Assembly: GCA_015143295.1 (NCBI GenBank)
Contig: CM026574.1
Location: forward strand, 8,744,938-8,808,937
Reading direction: 5' to 3'
DNA length: 64,000 nt
From: Tetracentron sinense
Lineage: Eukaryota > Streptophyta > Magnoliopsida > Trochodendrales > Trochodendraceae
Shown: piece by piece, positions 22,404 to 34,510 of the stretch
Position numbering within the stretch: the first letter of the stretch is position 1
Layout of the letters: every line of letters begins with the position of its first letter
Program-made: the position numbers and the translations under genes
The notes under the pieces: model-generated
What the model saw: only the letters and a program-made list of their open reading frames with translations
Told to the model about the DNA's origin: nothing
Database searches by the model: none

Positions 22404-23500
22404 GATAATTCAGCTCATGTAAGTATGAAATAGATAAATAAATTAATAAGAGAAGTTTATGTATAGAAAAACAATACCAATTTAACCACTAATAAGATGA
22501 AACCAAGAAAAGAAAAGAAAAGAAAAGAGCAGAGAAAGGAACCAGTCGAGTGAGTCCATCAATTGTCATCGGTGTTGACATGTCCAAGTCCCAAAACCTG
22601 CCGTCCATTGCCCACCTCAAGTTCTTCATTCTCTTCCCACCATCCATTGGCCACCTCAACTTCTTCATTCTCTTCTACAACTTAATTGAACACTTTTATA
22701 TGGTTCTTCAATAGCTTAAACCCTAAAATCTGTCATCTCTTCCATTCATCTGAATTTCTCTGTTGTTCAATGAACACTCTCTTTCTCCCTGATGCAACTC
22801 AAAAACACCTTAGAGAACAGTTTTCTCTACGGTTTTCGAAGCTGTAAATCCAATCCTAAAAATGATCTGTAAATAATTTGATTTACAGATTTCTTCCGTC
22901 CTTCATACCTTCCCACTTAGACCTCATGTAAACATACAATTTATTGAATTTATACTCGCTAAGAAACAAAGATAAAGAAAAACAATCATAGGAACAGCAA
23001 TAATACTTTGAAACTCCAACCCCACCCCCCCGGCTCTGCCTAAAAAACAAAAGCCAAGACCTATAAAAAACTGAAAAGGGTTGAGAGTTCACATAGCAGA
23101 CGCAATAGGTCCAAGCTGAAAGGTGGAAAGAGAGTTCACATAGCAGACGCAATAGGTCCAAGCTGAAAGGTGGAAAGAACTCCTTTACCGAACCAGATCA
23201 TACTTGAGTACAAGAAACATTAAATATGAATACAGTAAAATTTACAGGATCTATCAGCAGTATAAATAAAAATTCAGAAAAGAAAATATGAGGCAAACCC
23301 ATAAAAAAATTGAAATAATTCGAACCTGTTTTGCAGTAGAGGACAACAGCTGCAGCTGCCCGTTTCTCTCTTCCAAGCTTTTCAAATATCTACTACTCCA
23401 TGCTTTTTTTCCCTTGTCTCAGCTACCTTTGAAATCCCAAAACCACTTAGTCCTAAACTCCTAACCGTTAAACACAAATGGACCCACACACACCCAAAAA
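22400..23500. other. Unassigned sequence with a 47-bp tandem duplication
   Basis: Positions 23083-23129 and 23130-23176 are an exact-looking duplication beginning GAGAGTTCACATAGCAGACG. 22590-22690 has a shorter repeat (cacctcaa-ttcttcattctcttc). C- and T-rich runs look like a plant UTR or promoter on the minus strand, but no coding exon is certain. Confidence 0.5.
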
Positions 23501-23699
23501 AAGACCATGATTCTGACTATACAAAAGCATCGAATTACATCTGTCTCGTTAGAATTTCTCGGGAAAATGGTTTTTCTTATGAAACAAAGTGACCATAAAC
23601 ATCATTCAGGTCAGCCGCCAACGAGACGATGTTGCGCCGGAAGGTCCGTTTCTTCTCACTTAGATACTTCAGTGGATCCAACTCTTGGAAAGACGAAGA

Positions 23700-24013
23700 T
23701 GGTTTGTCCCAAACCAATTGGGGACATAAGTGGAATACAATGTAAATATCTCAGAACAAAAAAAAAGTATAATACCCCAAAACTGTCTTTTTGATGGCGT
23801 GGCCGGCCACATTCTTTCCATCAGTAGTATTCTATATCGATTGGTCGGTCCTTCGATGGAAGAGCTGTCTAGAGAAAAACAGGAGGTAGGACTTTCCCTT
23901 TTTGTAAGAGACTTGAGGAAAAGTGGAGGCCCTTCAAAGTGGTTATCAACACATTTGATCAAATCAAGACTTTCCTCTGACTTCATTAGTGTGTTCCAGT
24001 GATGGTACACCTG
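23700..24013 (-). other. Unassigned possible exon (minus strand)
   Basis: After a TTTACAG acceptor-like site at about 24014 the minus strand stays open for over 100 residues, including LIKCVDNHFEGPPLFLKSLTK and RMWPATPSKRQFWG. The block is less AT-rich than its surroundings. I do not recognise a family, and no matching upstream exon was found. A decayed host exon or an organelle-derived insert are both possible. Confidence 0.3.
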
Positions 24014-24730
24014 TAAAGAAACAGAATTTTGTAAATAAGCCCTGAAAGGGAGAAAGGAATTCTAAATTGGATCTAGTGCTGCTCTTTTCGTAAATTGGTC
24101 TTGTTTTTCAAGGACAATCAACAAGAAAGATCAGTTTGAGTGAAGTTAATTCTTTTAGTTTGTATATTAAGTATTTAAGTTTCAATATCCTGCAGTTACA
24201 AATAGTTCTAAAAGGCTTAATTTCCACAGATGTTGAAGATATGCAAGTAAAGATCTTCGGAAAATAAAATTGCTGATAATAGAATTGGAACTGAATAAGT
24301 AAGAAAATCAAAACAAGATGCATTAAAGGGAAGAAACAAGACAATGGAAAGTAATAGTAGTTATAGATGTATAGTTATTGGTTATATAAATAACTTAAGA
24401 CCAGAAGGAAAGATTTAAGTCACCAATAATTAGCTAATAATCTGTCAAAAGTTCTAGACATTCCTCCTTTAAAGGGACTCATATAATTCAGAATAATTAG
24501 TTATAAAAAAATAATTTGTACTATTTCTTATTTCATCGTGCGTTTCTTAATAAATAATTTCACTTAGTTTCATGTCCATGCAGAACTTACATATTGTTAT
24601 ATTATATTATTATTATTGATTAGTTTCATCATATTACCATTACCACAAAAAAAAAAAAAAAAATTCATCATACAACAGTGTGTGTGCGAGAGAGTGCATG
24701 TGAAGAATGTCAATATCTATATTTATACAA

Positions 24731-25993
24731 TTATAAAAGAGGCTTCATTTATCCGTCAAAAAAAAAATTATCCCAGGATCTTTTGCATAAATTAAGTTTT
24801 TATCCCCATCTATGTGTTCATATTACGTCCCCAAATTAAAAACTCGACGGGTTGTAACTCCATTTCTCCATCAACTCTCTTTTATCTCTTCCACTTCAAC
24901 TCTCAATGCCACAAAAGGGAACAAGTAAGCCATTTAGAAATGAAAAATAAAGAATAAAACTTATTCTAAATATAGAATTGGAAGAGCAACCAAAACACTG
25001 CCCAAATACTTTGTAACCTTAAGCAAAATTACATAGACATTTGAGAACCATAAATGCTAGAAATCCACTCAAAAATTCAAGAAATTTAAAGAAGCAGAAC
25101 ATACAAATAGAACTGAACAACCTTACAATTTCAAGTAATCCACACTCGCTATGCATATGGGCATGTGTAAGATATATACAATCTTCATGAAAGAAAGCCA
25201 ATAATTTCGATAGTTAGTTAATTACAAATGCAAATCCAAAACAATTACCCAAATTTTCATCCCGGCATTGTAACAAACACAATCTAAAACAAATATAGGA
25301 GATAAACCCAATCATAATCAAAGAAAAGCAACAAAGTGAATTAACAACGGAATCAACCTCATCCCATCACAGATAAGTGGTGGGTCCAAAGTAGAATCCA
25401 GTGCAGGTGAAAGAACCACCCGCAGGCTTATGAAAACCACCAGAGAAAGAAAGAGAACAATATCACTATTAGCCCATCAATTGATTCAAAAACCATAACG
25501 GACAAATAAATTAAGAGAATCAAAACAAGAAATCATGGATTCAAAGAAAACACAATCAAAACCCTAGAAGAAACCGATATTTGAAAAGAAATTAAAATTT
25601 CACCCTGTGGCCATAGCTTTTATTCGAGCTTTGATTTTCTTGAAGGTAAGAGGATATGGTCAGCGTGAACCAAATAAACACTTGAAGCGTGGAAGGTTTG
25701 GTGGGAGAGATTCCTCCTATTAGCTTAGTAGAGCCAAAAACAAATGAAATTGTAAAGAAAAGAGAAATTGAAAAGAAAAGGGGAACCAAAGAGGATGTAT
25801 CCGACAGCTGTAAAAGAGCATTGAGAGTTGAAGTGGAAGAGATAAAAGAGTCGGAGGAGAAATAGAATTACAAACCGTCAATTTTTTAATTTGGGGATGT
25901 AATATGAACACTTATGTGGGGATAAAAGCGTAATATACACAAGATCACAGGATAACTTTTTTTTTTGAAGGGTACATGAAGCTTCTTTTATAA
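24731..25993. mobile_element. Long-inverted-repeat element (Mutator-like?), 1263 bp
   Basis: About 130 bp at each end are inverted copies. Both share TTATAAAAG-GGCTTCAT, an A-tract, TTATCCY-GATCTT, TTTTATCCCCA, TGTTCATATTAC and TCCCCAAATTAAAAA. The long arms suggest a Mutator-like or foldback element; I did not find a clean target duplication. The interior (25000-25860) is unlike the arms and contains AAACCCTAG-type words usual in plant 5' leaders, hinting at captured host DNA. No transposase. Confidence 0.65.
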
Positions 25994-26223
25994 TAAGGTA
26001 TAGATTTAGCATAGAAGATAAGAATGGCTCTAAAGCTTGTGAGTTGTGGCATACAAGGAAGACATCACTTGCTTTCTAAGGATCCTCTATCTAATGGAAG
26101 TTGCATTCGTATGGACGCTGGCTCATTCTAATGGAAGTCACATTGAACCATCAGGTGAACACTAAGGTCAGAACCAACCATTCAATGATTTCCATTGTTG
26201 AACACCATCTCTGATAATATTTT

Positions 26224-26642
26224 TGTAAGAAACTTCATGCCATGTATCGTTCAACCAACATTTAAGCAACAAAAACAGTAAAGCATGCTTACCAGTAACC
26301 ACCATTTGTTGTCAAAATGAAGATGAAAATGTGTCGATCACGACAATACGCACGGTCTTCAACTCTAAGGCTCCTAAGCTCCTCATGGGGAAGATGTTAA
26401 GCTTTTTTTGGAGATGGAGTTGGAACAAATTGCCTAATAATACTTTATATAGGGTACTAGTCATTAGAGTCCTAACCCATCAAGGAAACTAAAAACTACC
26501 TCAACACCCAACTCCCTAGCTACTTAATTAATGCCTAACAAATTACTGTTTTAGTTAGCTAAATCCCTTACTGGAGTGGAGTTAATCCAGGATTTAGATA
26601 ATGAGCATTGTCTAGACCATAAACCTGATGGAAAATCTAACA
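26224..26642 (-). mobile_element. Ty1/copia LTR, 419 bp (fossil)
   Basis: Minus-strand LTR begins TGTTAGATTTTCC and ends TTTCTTACA, with the usual TG...CA ends. On its upstream side a purine-rich tract precedes it; on its downstream side a TATCAGAGATGG stretch resembles the initiator-methionine tRNA primer site. It belongs with the pol remnant at 26650-28280. Broken element. Confidence 0.7.
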
Positions 26643-26649
26643 GTCTCCT

Positions 26650-28280
26650 ACTTGGTCTACAATGATCATTGAAAGCTATAAAACAAAACAAAAATTATTT
26701 GTGCAAGAAATATTTTATTGAAACAACTCTCTCGAATATACAACTTAATTTGATGATGACAAGCGTGGTCAAACTAAAAAAGTATTCCAGATAGCAAACC
26801 AATATATTTACATAAATGTGGTGGATAAAACCTAGACAAACAAAACAAATAATATCACATCATGGAGATTGGAGGCCACCATAACCATTGATCATAATAA
26901 TAGGAATGCAAAGTGATGCACCACTGTATTAATCAATACTGATAAAAAAAAAGGAGGCAAATCTAACAACCATAGTAGGAAAACCAATTATCGGTAATTT
27001 AAATGCTAGCGACATAATCCCACTAACCAAATGAAATCAAGCTATCTTCTAGTCCCATATGTAAGACAATCTCCAAAATACCTTATTTTTCAACTCTTTA
27101 GTTAATGGTTCAGATACCTCATGTTCCTTAACCTTCTCTCTCACAATAAAATACCTTATGTCTATGTATCAAGACACTTGAATTCTTATTATTTTGAAAG
27201 AAGTAAACTTGTGCGAAATTATCACATAGCATCTTCAGCGGCTTGGTAATAAAATTGAAGACCTAAGTCCTAAAATTTAATCCCACAACCACATAGCTTG
27301 TTCAGTAACTATATAACAATCCATGGATTCTGCATACATAGTTGATGACTCCATAATGGCCTGTTTGGTACTTTTTCACTAGATAACACCAAAATCAATA
27401 GGAATATATCCTGATGTCAACTCCTTAATGTCCAGAGGTCAACCACAATCTGAACCAACATCAATACTACTATATGTGAGCCAATAAACTTTAACCTACC
27501 TGTGTAGACCTATCCATACATAAACCTCTCTATTGCCAATGCACAAGAATAAAGCTTCATAGCATCAATTTAAGCCTGATTTTTGGGACATGGTTAACGA
27601 ATCAACCTATCATTCATAATATGTGTTTCTCTTCAGGAGCTCAATCTAACATACCAAACATGTTTAGGACTTTCTCAATATAAGACTTTTGGGACAAGCC
27701 TAGGAGAACACGAGACCTCTCATGGTGAACCTGAATGGCAATCATAAATGATGCCTCACCTAAATCCTTCATGTTAAGATCTCTCTTAACAAACTCATGT
27801 CACAATTTGATAACGACATGTCATCAATCATTTAAAATCAATATAAACTTTCTCCCACTGACCTTAATATAGATACACTTATCTACTACATTCTCTCTAA
27901 ATCAAAAGAACAAATTATCTCATCAAATTTCAGTTATCAATGTCAAACCTTATCCAAACTTCTTGAGCTTGCAAGCTAAATGCTCTTAATCTTCTTTCAA
28001 AGAATCTTTTGACAGCTCTATATACACTTCCTCATTAAGATCATTATTCAGTAACGTTTTCCTAGCATCCGTTTGATGTAGCTCTATATATGAATGAGCC
28101 ACAGAAGCCATCTAGATGAGCCCTTCTCAGTAATAGGAGAGACTGCCCCTTTTGTTCTTGAATATGCCATTTGAAATTAATTGACTTTTCACCTTCAGGT
28201 AACTCTATCGGAGATATTTTGTAAGAAAAAAAATACATGTAAAAGATATTTTTACCCTGCAATATCAGGGATATATCGAA
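26650..28280 (-). mobile_element. Ty1/copia pol remnant: reverse transcriptase and RNase H (fossil)
   Basis: Minus-strand words of copia reverse transcriptase appear in order. LPEGEKSINFKW lies near 28200-28150, then a DLGEASFMIAIQ block and LLGLSQKSYIEKVLNMFGM near 27770-27640, then RNase H-like sequence down to about 27100. The element is heavily broken (many breaks) and incomplete. The adjoining LTR is at 26224-26642. Likely old. Confidence 0.8.
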
Positions 28281-28289
28281 TATATCGAG

Positions 28290-29140
28290 GATATTTCAAA
28301 CCATGGATGTAGGACTATGCCTAAAATCTAGTGTGCTAAGATCAAGATTGGATTAACAAGAATAAGAAAAAATATAAAATAGCAATCCTATCACAAATAA
28401 TTATTCAAGAAAGAAATTTTTATATAGATTCAAAGCCACGTCACAAACCTACAATACGGCCCTCAGTTGTATCCGCGAGGGTTGTATGAAAGTCTATGCT
28501 TCCACAAGCTTATGAATTGCTCTTAATTCAATGCAGAATCTCTTGTCCAATTGAGGATTCCGAAAAACTATTTTAGGCTCAACAAGGGTTATTAATTTAA
28601 GTATGCATGTGAGGTGGATTCAAGAATTAGGGGATTTAGGATCACAAACCAGCAGTTAAAAATATGGAAATCATAATATCTAGATCTAGGGTTTTATAGT
28701 TGTTGTGTGAAAGGGGGCAGCAAGGGAAAGGGGGACAGGGTGACATGGCAGCACTAAGGGGGCTACAAGGCCTGCACCCAGGAGAATTGGAGGGATGACC
28801 TGCGGCAGCAAAAAAAGGGGCTGCAGGGGCTGTAGCAGCAAGGGAGAATGTAGGAGACTGATGCAGAAGCCAATAGGGAGGTGGGGATTGGTTGTAGCAG
28901 CAATGGGGAGGTAGGGGACTGGTGCGGCAGTCAATGGGGGTGGCTGGGAAGTCTGTAACAGTCAAGTGGAAGGCTGGGCCGCTGGGGATGGCTGTAGCAG
29001 TCTAGGAGAGGTGTACAGTGAGGCAGCAGTAAGGGTTATGGGGAATCTAAGGTTGATTGATTAGGATTTCAAGGAAACAGAAAATCAAGGAGAAATAAAG
29101 GAGAAGAAGAAAGAAAAATCAAGAACATACCTGAGAACTT
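28290..29140. repeat. Degenerate GCAGCA/GGGAGG repeat region, probable retroelement non-coding DNA
   Basis: 28690-29040 is made of loosely repeated words such as TGTAGCAGCAA-GGGAG and GGTGCGGCAGTCAATGGGG. It is richer in G than its surroundings. The minus strand is proline-rich in several frames, which I take as composition rather than a gene. It lies between two retroelement remnants. Confidence 0.45.
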
Positions 29141-29149
29141 TTAGGGAAT

Positions 29150-31250
29150 CACTACCATGACATCACACCAATTCCAATTACTGGAGAATACTCAAATGGA
29201 CTTTGACTTCATTTTTCATCTGCCTACCATCCACAGACAAATGGTCAAACTGAAGTTGTTAATAGAAGTTTGGGAAACTTTTTGTAATGTCTAGTTTGTG
29301 ATCACATTAGGGCTTGTAATCTAGTGTTGCCTGTAGTTGAGTTTGCATATAATAATTCCATCAATAGGACCACAAGCACGAGTCCATTTGAGGTAGTGCA
29401 TGTTTATTAACCTAGGACACCTACAAATCTCATTCTCATGCCAGTTACACATAGGTCATCTGAGTCCACAGATGCATTTGCACGTCATATTCATGAATTG
29501 CATGCTGAGATTAAGAAAATGATTACCATGAATAATAAGAAATATAAACTTGCTGCTGACTCACATCATAATTACAAAGAATTCCCGGTGAGTAATTTTG
29601 TGATGATTCAGGCTAGGCCTGAGCGATTCCCGCAAGGGGTTACAAAAAAGCTACAAGCTCGCATTGTTGGTCCATTTAGAGCATGTAAGTTCTAATGCGT
29701 ATGTTCTAGACCTTCCAACAGATATGGGCATCAGCCCAATATTCAATGTGGAGAATCTTGTGCCTTTCGAGGTCCGGCAGTTTCACCCTAACCTATTCTC
29801 TAACCATGACACTATACCTGACCAGTCCCAACAACCACTACCACCCCCTCTACCCATACCTCACATGAAGGATGAGATTGAGCATATCTTAGATGAGCAA
29901 GTGATTTTTCACCACACACGGAGGGTCCCAAAAGTACCTTGTTCAAGTGGAAATGTCGATTCAACAAGTCAAGGACTCTCCACCTTCACATTAATGTTGT
30001 TTGATGTTTTCTCATTATAGTAGGTTTTGTAGTAGTTTCCCATGTAGGATCATTGTTCTTTGTATGTACTTAAGAAATGAAACAAAAAGTAGCTCTCTTT
30101 GAATGAATATATGATATTATAAGCTTGTTAGCTTATTTCTAGCTTAGTTATTCTCTTGTGAGATAACTTACTGAATTTGGTTGTTGAGGAGTTCACTTTG
30201 TTGAGTTTGGGTCATTTTTATGTACTCTAAAACGACCAAGTCTTTTGTAGTTTTTCTTCAAATTAAACCACCCTGAAATCTCCCTACATCAATTAATATC
30301 AGAGCAAATTCGTTCGTTGGGAGGTTTGTAGAATTACGATTCTAATCAATTCATTTGATTCACAAATCACTTTAGTAAAGACTTATCTTTGTACCATATC
30401 GTTTAAAGAGTCGTAATGGCAACAAGAAGTTTTGGGACATATTTTACAAAGCGCCAATTTAGGACTTGTATGGTGATGAAGATGAAGGAGAAAAGATCCG
30501 TTAGTAACTTTCAATCTCAAAATTGGTAAATAACCAAACAAGTGTTGTAGTATCAAACTCAAGAGTCTTATTCTTTGAATGAAAAAGTTGTAGATTGGGA
30601 GTCACCGCCAATCTTTGATGGATATTCAAATGATGACTATTTACGCACAGTTCAAACTCTTATTTTATAACAAGAAAAGTATACATTGATTTCATTGTCT
30701 ACCTATGATGATCCATTCTTGTGGAGATCTTTAGAGGCTTCTCTAAAGATGACATGTACGGTACTTGTAGCTCTTTACAAGAATATCTACTCTGACATTG
30801 GAAGGCAGTCAAAAACATTAAGTCAAGATAACTATGCAATGGAATCATCATTGACCCAACGGAAGATACATACGTTCAAAGTGCGACTTAAAAGATTAAA
30901 TATCAAGCATTGACTAAAGCTGCAACAATGGACTGACTAAAGCTGCAACAATGGAGTATTGGGCAAGCCAAAGACCAAATATCAAGCACTGACTAAAGCT
31001 GCAACAATGGACTCGTGGGCGAGTTCTTTTCAAGAGGAGATTGATACAGACCAAGATATGGGGGCCTACATTTTGTAATGTGTTAAGTTATGTGGGTGTG
31101 AGAAGTATGATATCATGACCTATTATCTAATTACCCATGATCCATTTATTCATAAACCATGATCCATTTACCTATTACCCATAATCTAACTATCCATCTA
31201 ATCTAATCCATATACCCATTCAACAAATCAAGGACTTTCCACCTTCTCAT
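29150..31250 (+). mobile_element. Ty3/gypsy chromovirus-like fossil (integrase, LTR and gag parts)
   Basis: 29180-29700 resembles the C-terminal half of a gypsy integrase (HELHAEIKKMI; PERFPQG with KLQARIVGPF). It continues into the post-integrase region with INNAY-like LDLP and NVENLVPF words up to about 29960. About 30000-30290 looks like LTR, followed by ATATCAGAGCAAATTCG, a primer-site-like sequence. Gag-like residues (VDWESPPIFDGYSNDDYL) lie near 30590-30650. A purine tract then TGATACAGACC at 31041 looks like another LTR start. The element is broken in many places and rearranged; likely old. Confidence 0.75.
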
Positions 31251-31970
31251 TCATGTTACCTAGTGGAGCTCACACTCACATACACATGTTATATTTGTCT
31301 GCTTATTTTTTTCTTCTCTATGCTACACGGGTGTTTTTGTTTTAGCCATAGTTGCCAGGAAGCTATGTACAATGTGGGAAGCTCGTTTCCCAAACTCGCT
31401 TCCACTCGCTTCTCATTTAGTGGTCAAGGGGGTTATATATTTACTATTTAGGAAGTAATGAGATAGACCTGAGTCTAAAGCCTATGACATATATTCTAAG
31501 AAAGTATCGTTGAATTGAAACCTAAGACTCTAAGGCACCTACTTCTTCACAAATATCTCATAGGAAATAAAATTTAAGGTATGATTAGTCATCCTAATAT
31601 AATGGGAATGAGGTACCTATATCTATTTCTCACTTCCTGTTTCCTAAGGATTTTTGAGCCTCACTTCCCGTTTCTCGCTTTCGCTTCGCTTCTCGCTTTC
31701 ACATCACGATTTGGTAACTATGGTTTTAGCATGTGCAGATTACAGGTTGCAAACAACAAAATGCATGACAAGTTCTTAAGTTCAATCATATGTCACTATC
31801 ATGTATTTATTTTATTTCTAACTCATGTAAAGTACAGAGTCTCCTTTTTTGAATCAATTGGGAGAGTCTGTATCTTGTATGTTCATCAGTTACATTTTTG
31901 AATCAATTGGGAGAGTCTGAATCTTGTATGTTCGTCAGTTATTTTAACACGGAATTGCCAAGGGGGAGAT
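31251..31970 (+). mobile_element. Retroelement 3' internal remnant ahead of the copia LTR (fossil)
   Basis: No protein is recognised. 31840-31945 contains two near-identical blocks beginning TTGAATCAATTGGGAGAGTC. The segment ends in CCAAGGGGGAGAT, the polypurine tract usual before a plant copia 3' LTR, immediately followed by the LTR at 31971. Confidence 0.55.
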
Positions 31971-32977
31971 TGTAAATCCTAATTTGTCTTGGCTAATTCC
32001 GTGATCAAAAAGTAGGTCTAGAGGATTGGTCCAACTTGTCATGATTTGTGAAGAATGGTGAAGCCGGAGATTGAAGATTACTTCTACAAGCTTCGCTCAC
32101 GGATCTAGGATGGTAAGTGACTTAGTGACCTCAATACCTAGGTGGGAATTGACTTAGATCACATTTAAAGAACCTAAGTGATTAGTTTTAGACTAAGGTA
32201 AAAGCCCCATGGAAAAATAAGTGAAAAATCAGACTTGGTAGGCAAATACTGTGTAGACCGGTCAACCACTCATATGAGGGGTCGACCCCTAGCCTAGCGG
32301 TCAACCGCTCCTCATAGTGGTCGACCACTCAAGTGAATTTTTTGTATAGGTTTTATTTCCAGAGTGCAACACCTTGAGTGGTCAACCACTCTTTCCTCTA
32401 GTCGACCACTAGTGGACCAGTCGACCCCTCTTGAGTTGTGGTCGATCCCTGATGGTGTTTTATGTCTCCTAGTTGTTCTACAACTCTTAAAAGGCTATAA
32501 ATACACCATCTTAATGTCATTAAGATTCCTCTAGAGACTGGTTTGTTAATTGATTCAACATACCCCAACACTTGTGGAGTGTTATCGGCCAGTGTAATCC
32601 GGATCCTTCAAGGAAGGAGATCGATCTTCAGAGATCGTGGATTGAGAAGCTTTGAAAAGAGTTGGCTGGTGAGGAACCGGAGCTGCTGCGGCAGAGATTG
32701 AACTTGATGGTTCATGGACTTCAAGATGAAGACTTTGTACTGAGGAACATTGTGTCGTGTCCGGGTTGGGTAAAGTCTAAGTCTTGTACTTGGTGACTTT
32801 CTCTTAGTGGATTTTGTGCTAGACTAGGTCCCGTGGTTTTTCCTGGAAGGGTTTCCACGTAAAAAATCTCGTGTGTTGGATTGTGGTTGAATGTTTATTT
32901 CTGCTTATGGTAGAAATCCTTAGATAGACTTGTTCACCCCCCTCTAGATCAAAGAGATCATCGATCAAGGAATTTCA
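31971..32977 (+). mobile_element. Ty1/copia LTR, 1007 bp (fossil)
   Basis: Starts TGTAAATCCTAATTTG directly after a polypurine tract and ends GGAATTTCA directly before TTGGTATCAGA, the initiator-methionine tRNA primer site. Inside, 32250-32450 holds repeated GGTCGACCACTC-type words, a feature also seen in another LTR here at about 44170-44260. It looks complete as an LTR. Confidence 0.85.
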
Positions 32978-34510
32978 ATTGGTATCAGAACGGGTTCACC
33001 TATAAGGTTAAACCCTTAAGCATAGTCACAAAAAACTGCGTTTTTTTGAAAAAACCCCGTTTAAAACGCGCATTAATACCCTGACGTATAAAACGGCGTT
33101 TAAAACCCGTTTTTTGAATAAAACACGTATTATAGTTTTAAACCCGTTTACAACGAATAATACGAAAAAAACATGTTTAAAACGAATAATACGAAAAAAA
33201 ATGGATAATCTTGAAATTATTTGGGAATGAAGATTATGTAGATATTGATGACTTTGATGCGTTTTGAGCGATTGATTAATATAAATGAGTGGTTTTATTA
33301 ATATACGTATTCTAGTCTTGTTTTTAATCTTGATAATTGATGTTTTAATGAAATTTAATGCCTTGATGGAATGAATTTGATGTTAAAATAATGTTATGAA
33401 TTTATTATTGCTTATAGTTACTCTTTTTGTAAATTATCTCACCAAATTGTTAGATATATTAATTAGCATCGTTTCTAATTTTTATAATTAAAAAAAATTT
33501 CTCCGTTTTTTTCCCGTATTTTCCCGAATGTTTCAAATTTTTCCGTATTTGACCCTTGCCGAATTATTCCCGAATCCCGACTTTGTGACTATGCCCTTAA
33601 GTATGATCTTGCGTAATTCGTGATCAATGAGTTCTCTTAGAGAGGGTGGTTTCATCTCTCGTCCCCCACTTTTTGATGGGAACAACTATGCGTATTGAAA
33701 AGCTCACATGAGAGCTTTTCAGAAATCGATAGACAAGAGAATATGAATGTCTATACAAAATGGGTGGACTTCGCTTATGAAAATTCTTGGTGAAATAACT
33801 GTCATCAAATACTCCAATGAATGGACCAAAGATGAGCTTGAGACTAGTGGCTGGAATACAAAGGGTCTCAATGCAATCTTTACTACAGTCACAACCGAGG
33901 AATTTCAACAAATTTTCTCAAGTGAAATAGCAAAGGAGGCATGAGACATTCTTGAGATTACCCATGAGGGTAACACTACTGTTAAGATTTCAAAGCTCTA
34001 AATGTTTCCACTAAATTTGAACATTTGACAATGGATGACAATGACACATTTGATTAATTCTATGCAAAACTTAGTGACATTGTTAATGCTAGTTTTAATT
34101 TAGGTAAGAATAACTGAGTCCTGAGAAAAGTTCTTAAATCTCTACCTAAGAAATTCCAATCTAAGGTCACTATCATTTAAGAGAGCAAAAATGTTAATGC
34201 TCTAAAGATTGAGGAATTGGTTGGGTACCCCCAAACCTATGAATTCAATCTTCGTCCATCCAAGAAGAATAAATCTCTTGCCTTGAAATCAATCAAGGAA
34301 TCTTTAGATGATGATGACAGTAATATTGATACAAGTGAGGAAGAATTGGCTCTCTTCATTAAAAGATTCCAAAAAAATTTTAAAACGAATAAGAGGTTCA
34401 ATCCCAAACAGGGAGGAAAATCTTTTGAGAAGCCAAAGTCTTAAGCCTTGGGAAAACAAGAAAAATCCCAAGAGTTTGGTGCAGCAAAGGTTACCAACTC
34501 CTTAAATATA
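32978..34510 (+). mobile_element. Ty1/copia gag-region remnant (fossil), hosting a hAT MITE
   Basis: After the primer site the plus strand shows copia gag-type words: WTSLMKILGEITVI, EWTKDELETSGWNTKGLNAI, and later a charged segment with a DDDDSNIDTSEEELALF block at about 34300-34360. Protease, integrase and reverse transcriptase are absent downstream. Broken element with several breaks; a 573-bp hAT MITE (33021-33593) is inserted near its start. Confidence 0.8.
33021..33593. mobile_element. hAT-type MITE, 573 bp, with perfect target duplication
   Basis: The terminal inverted repeats CATAGTCACAAA and TTTGTGACTATG match over 12 bp. The 8-bp duplication CCCTTAAG is perfect on both sides (33013-33020 and 33594-33601), which identifies the hAT superfamily. 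The interior repeats CGTTTAAAAC and CCCGTTTT words. No transposase. It inserted into an already present copia copy, so it is the younger of the two. Confidence 0.92.

Noticed and set aside
28642-28965. Proline-rich frame of 107 residues on the minus strand
   Set aside because: It follows from a degenerate G-rich repeat; two other frames are equally biased, and no start context or domain supports a gene.
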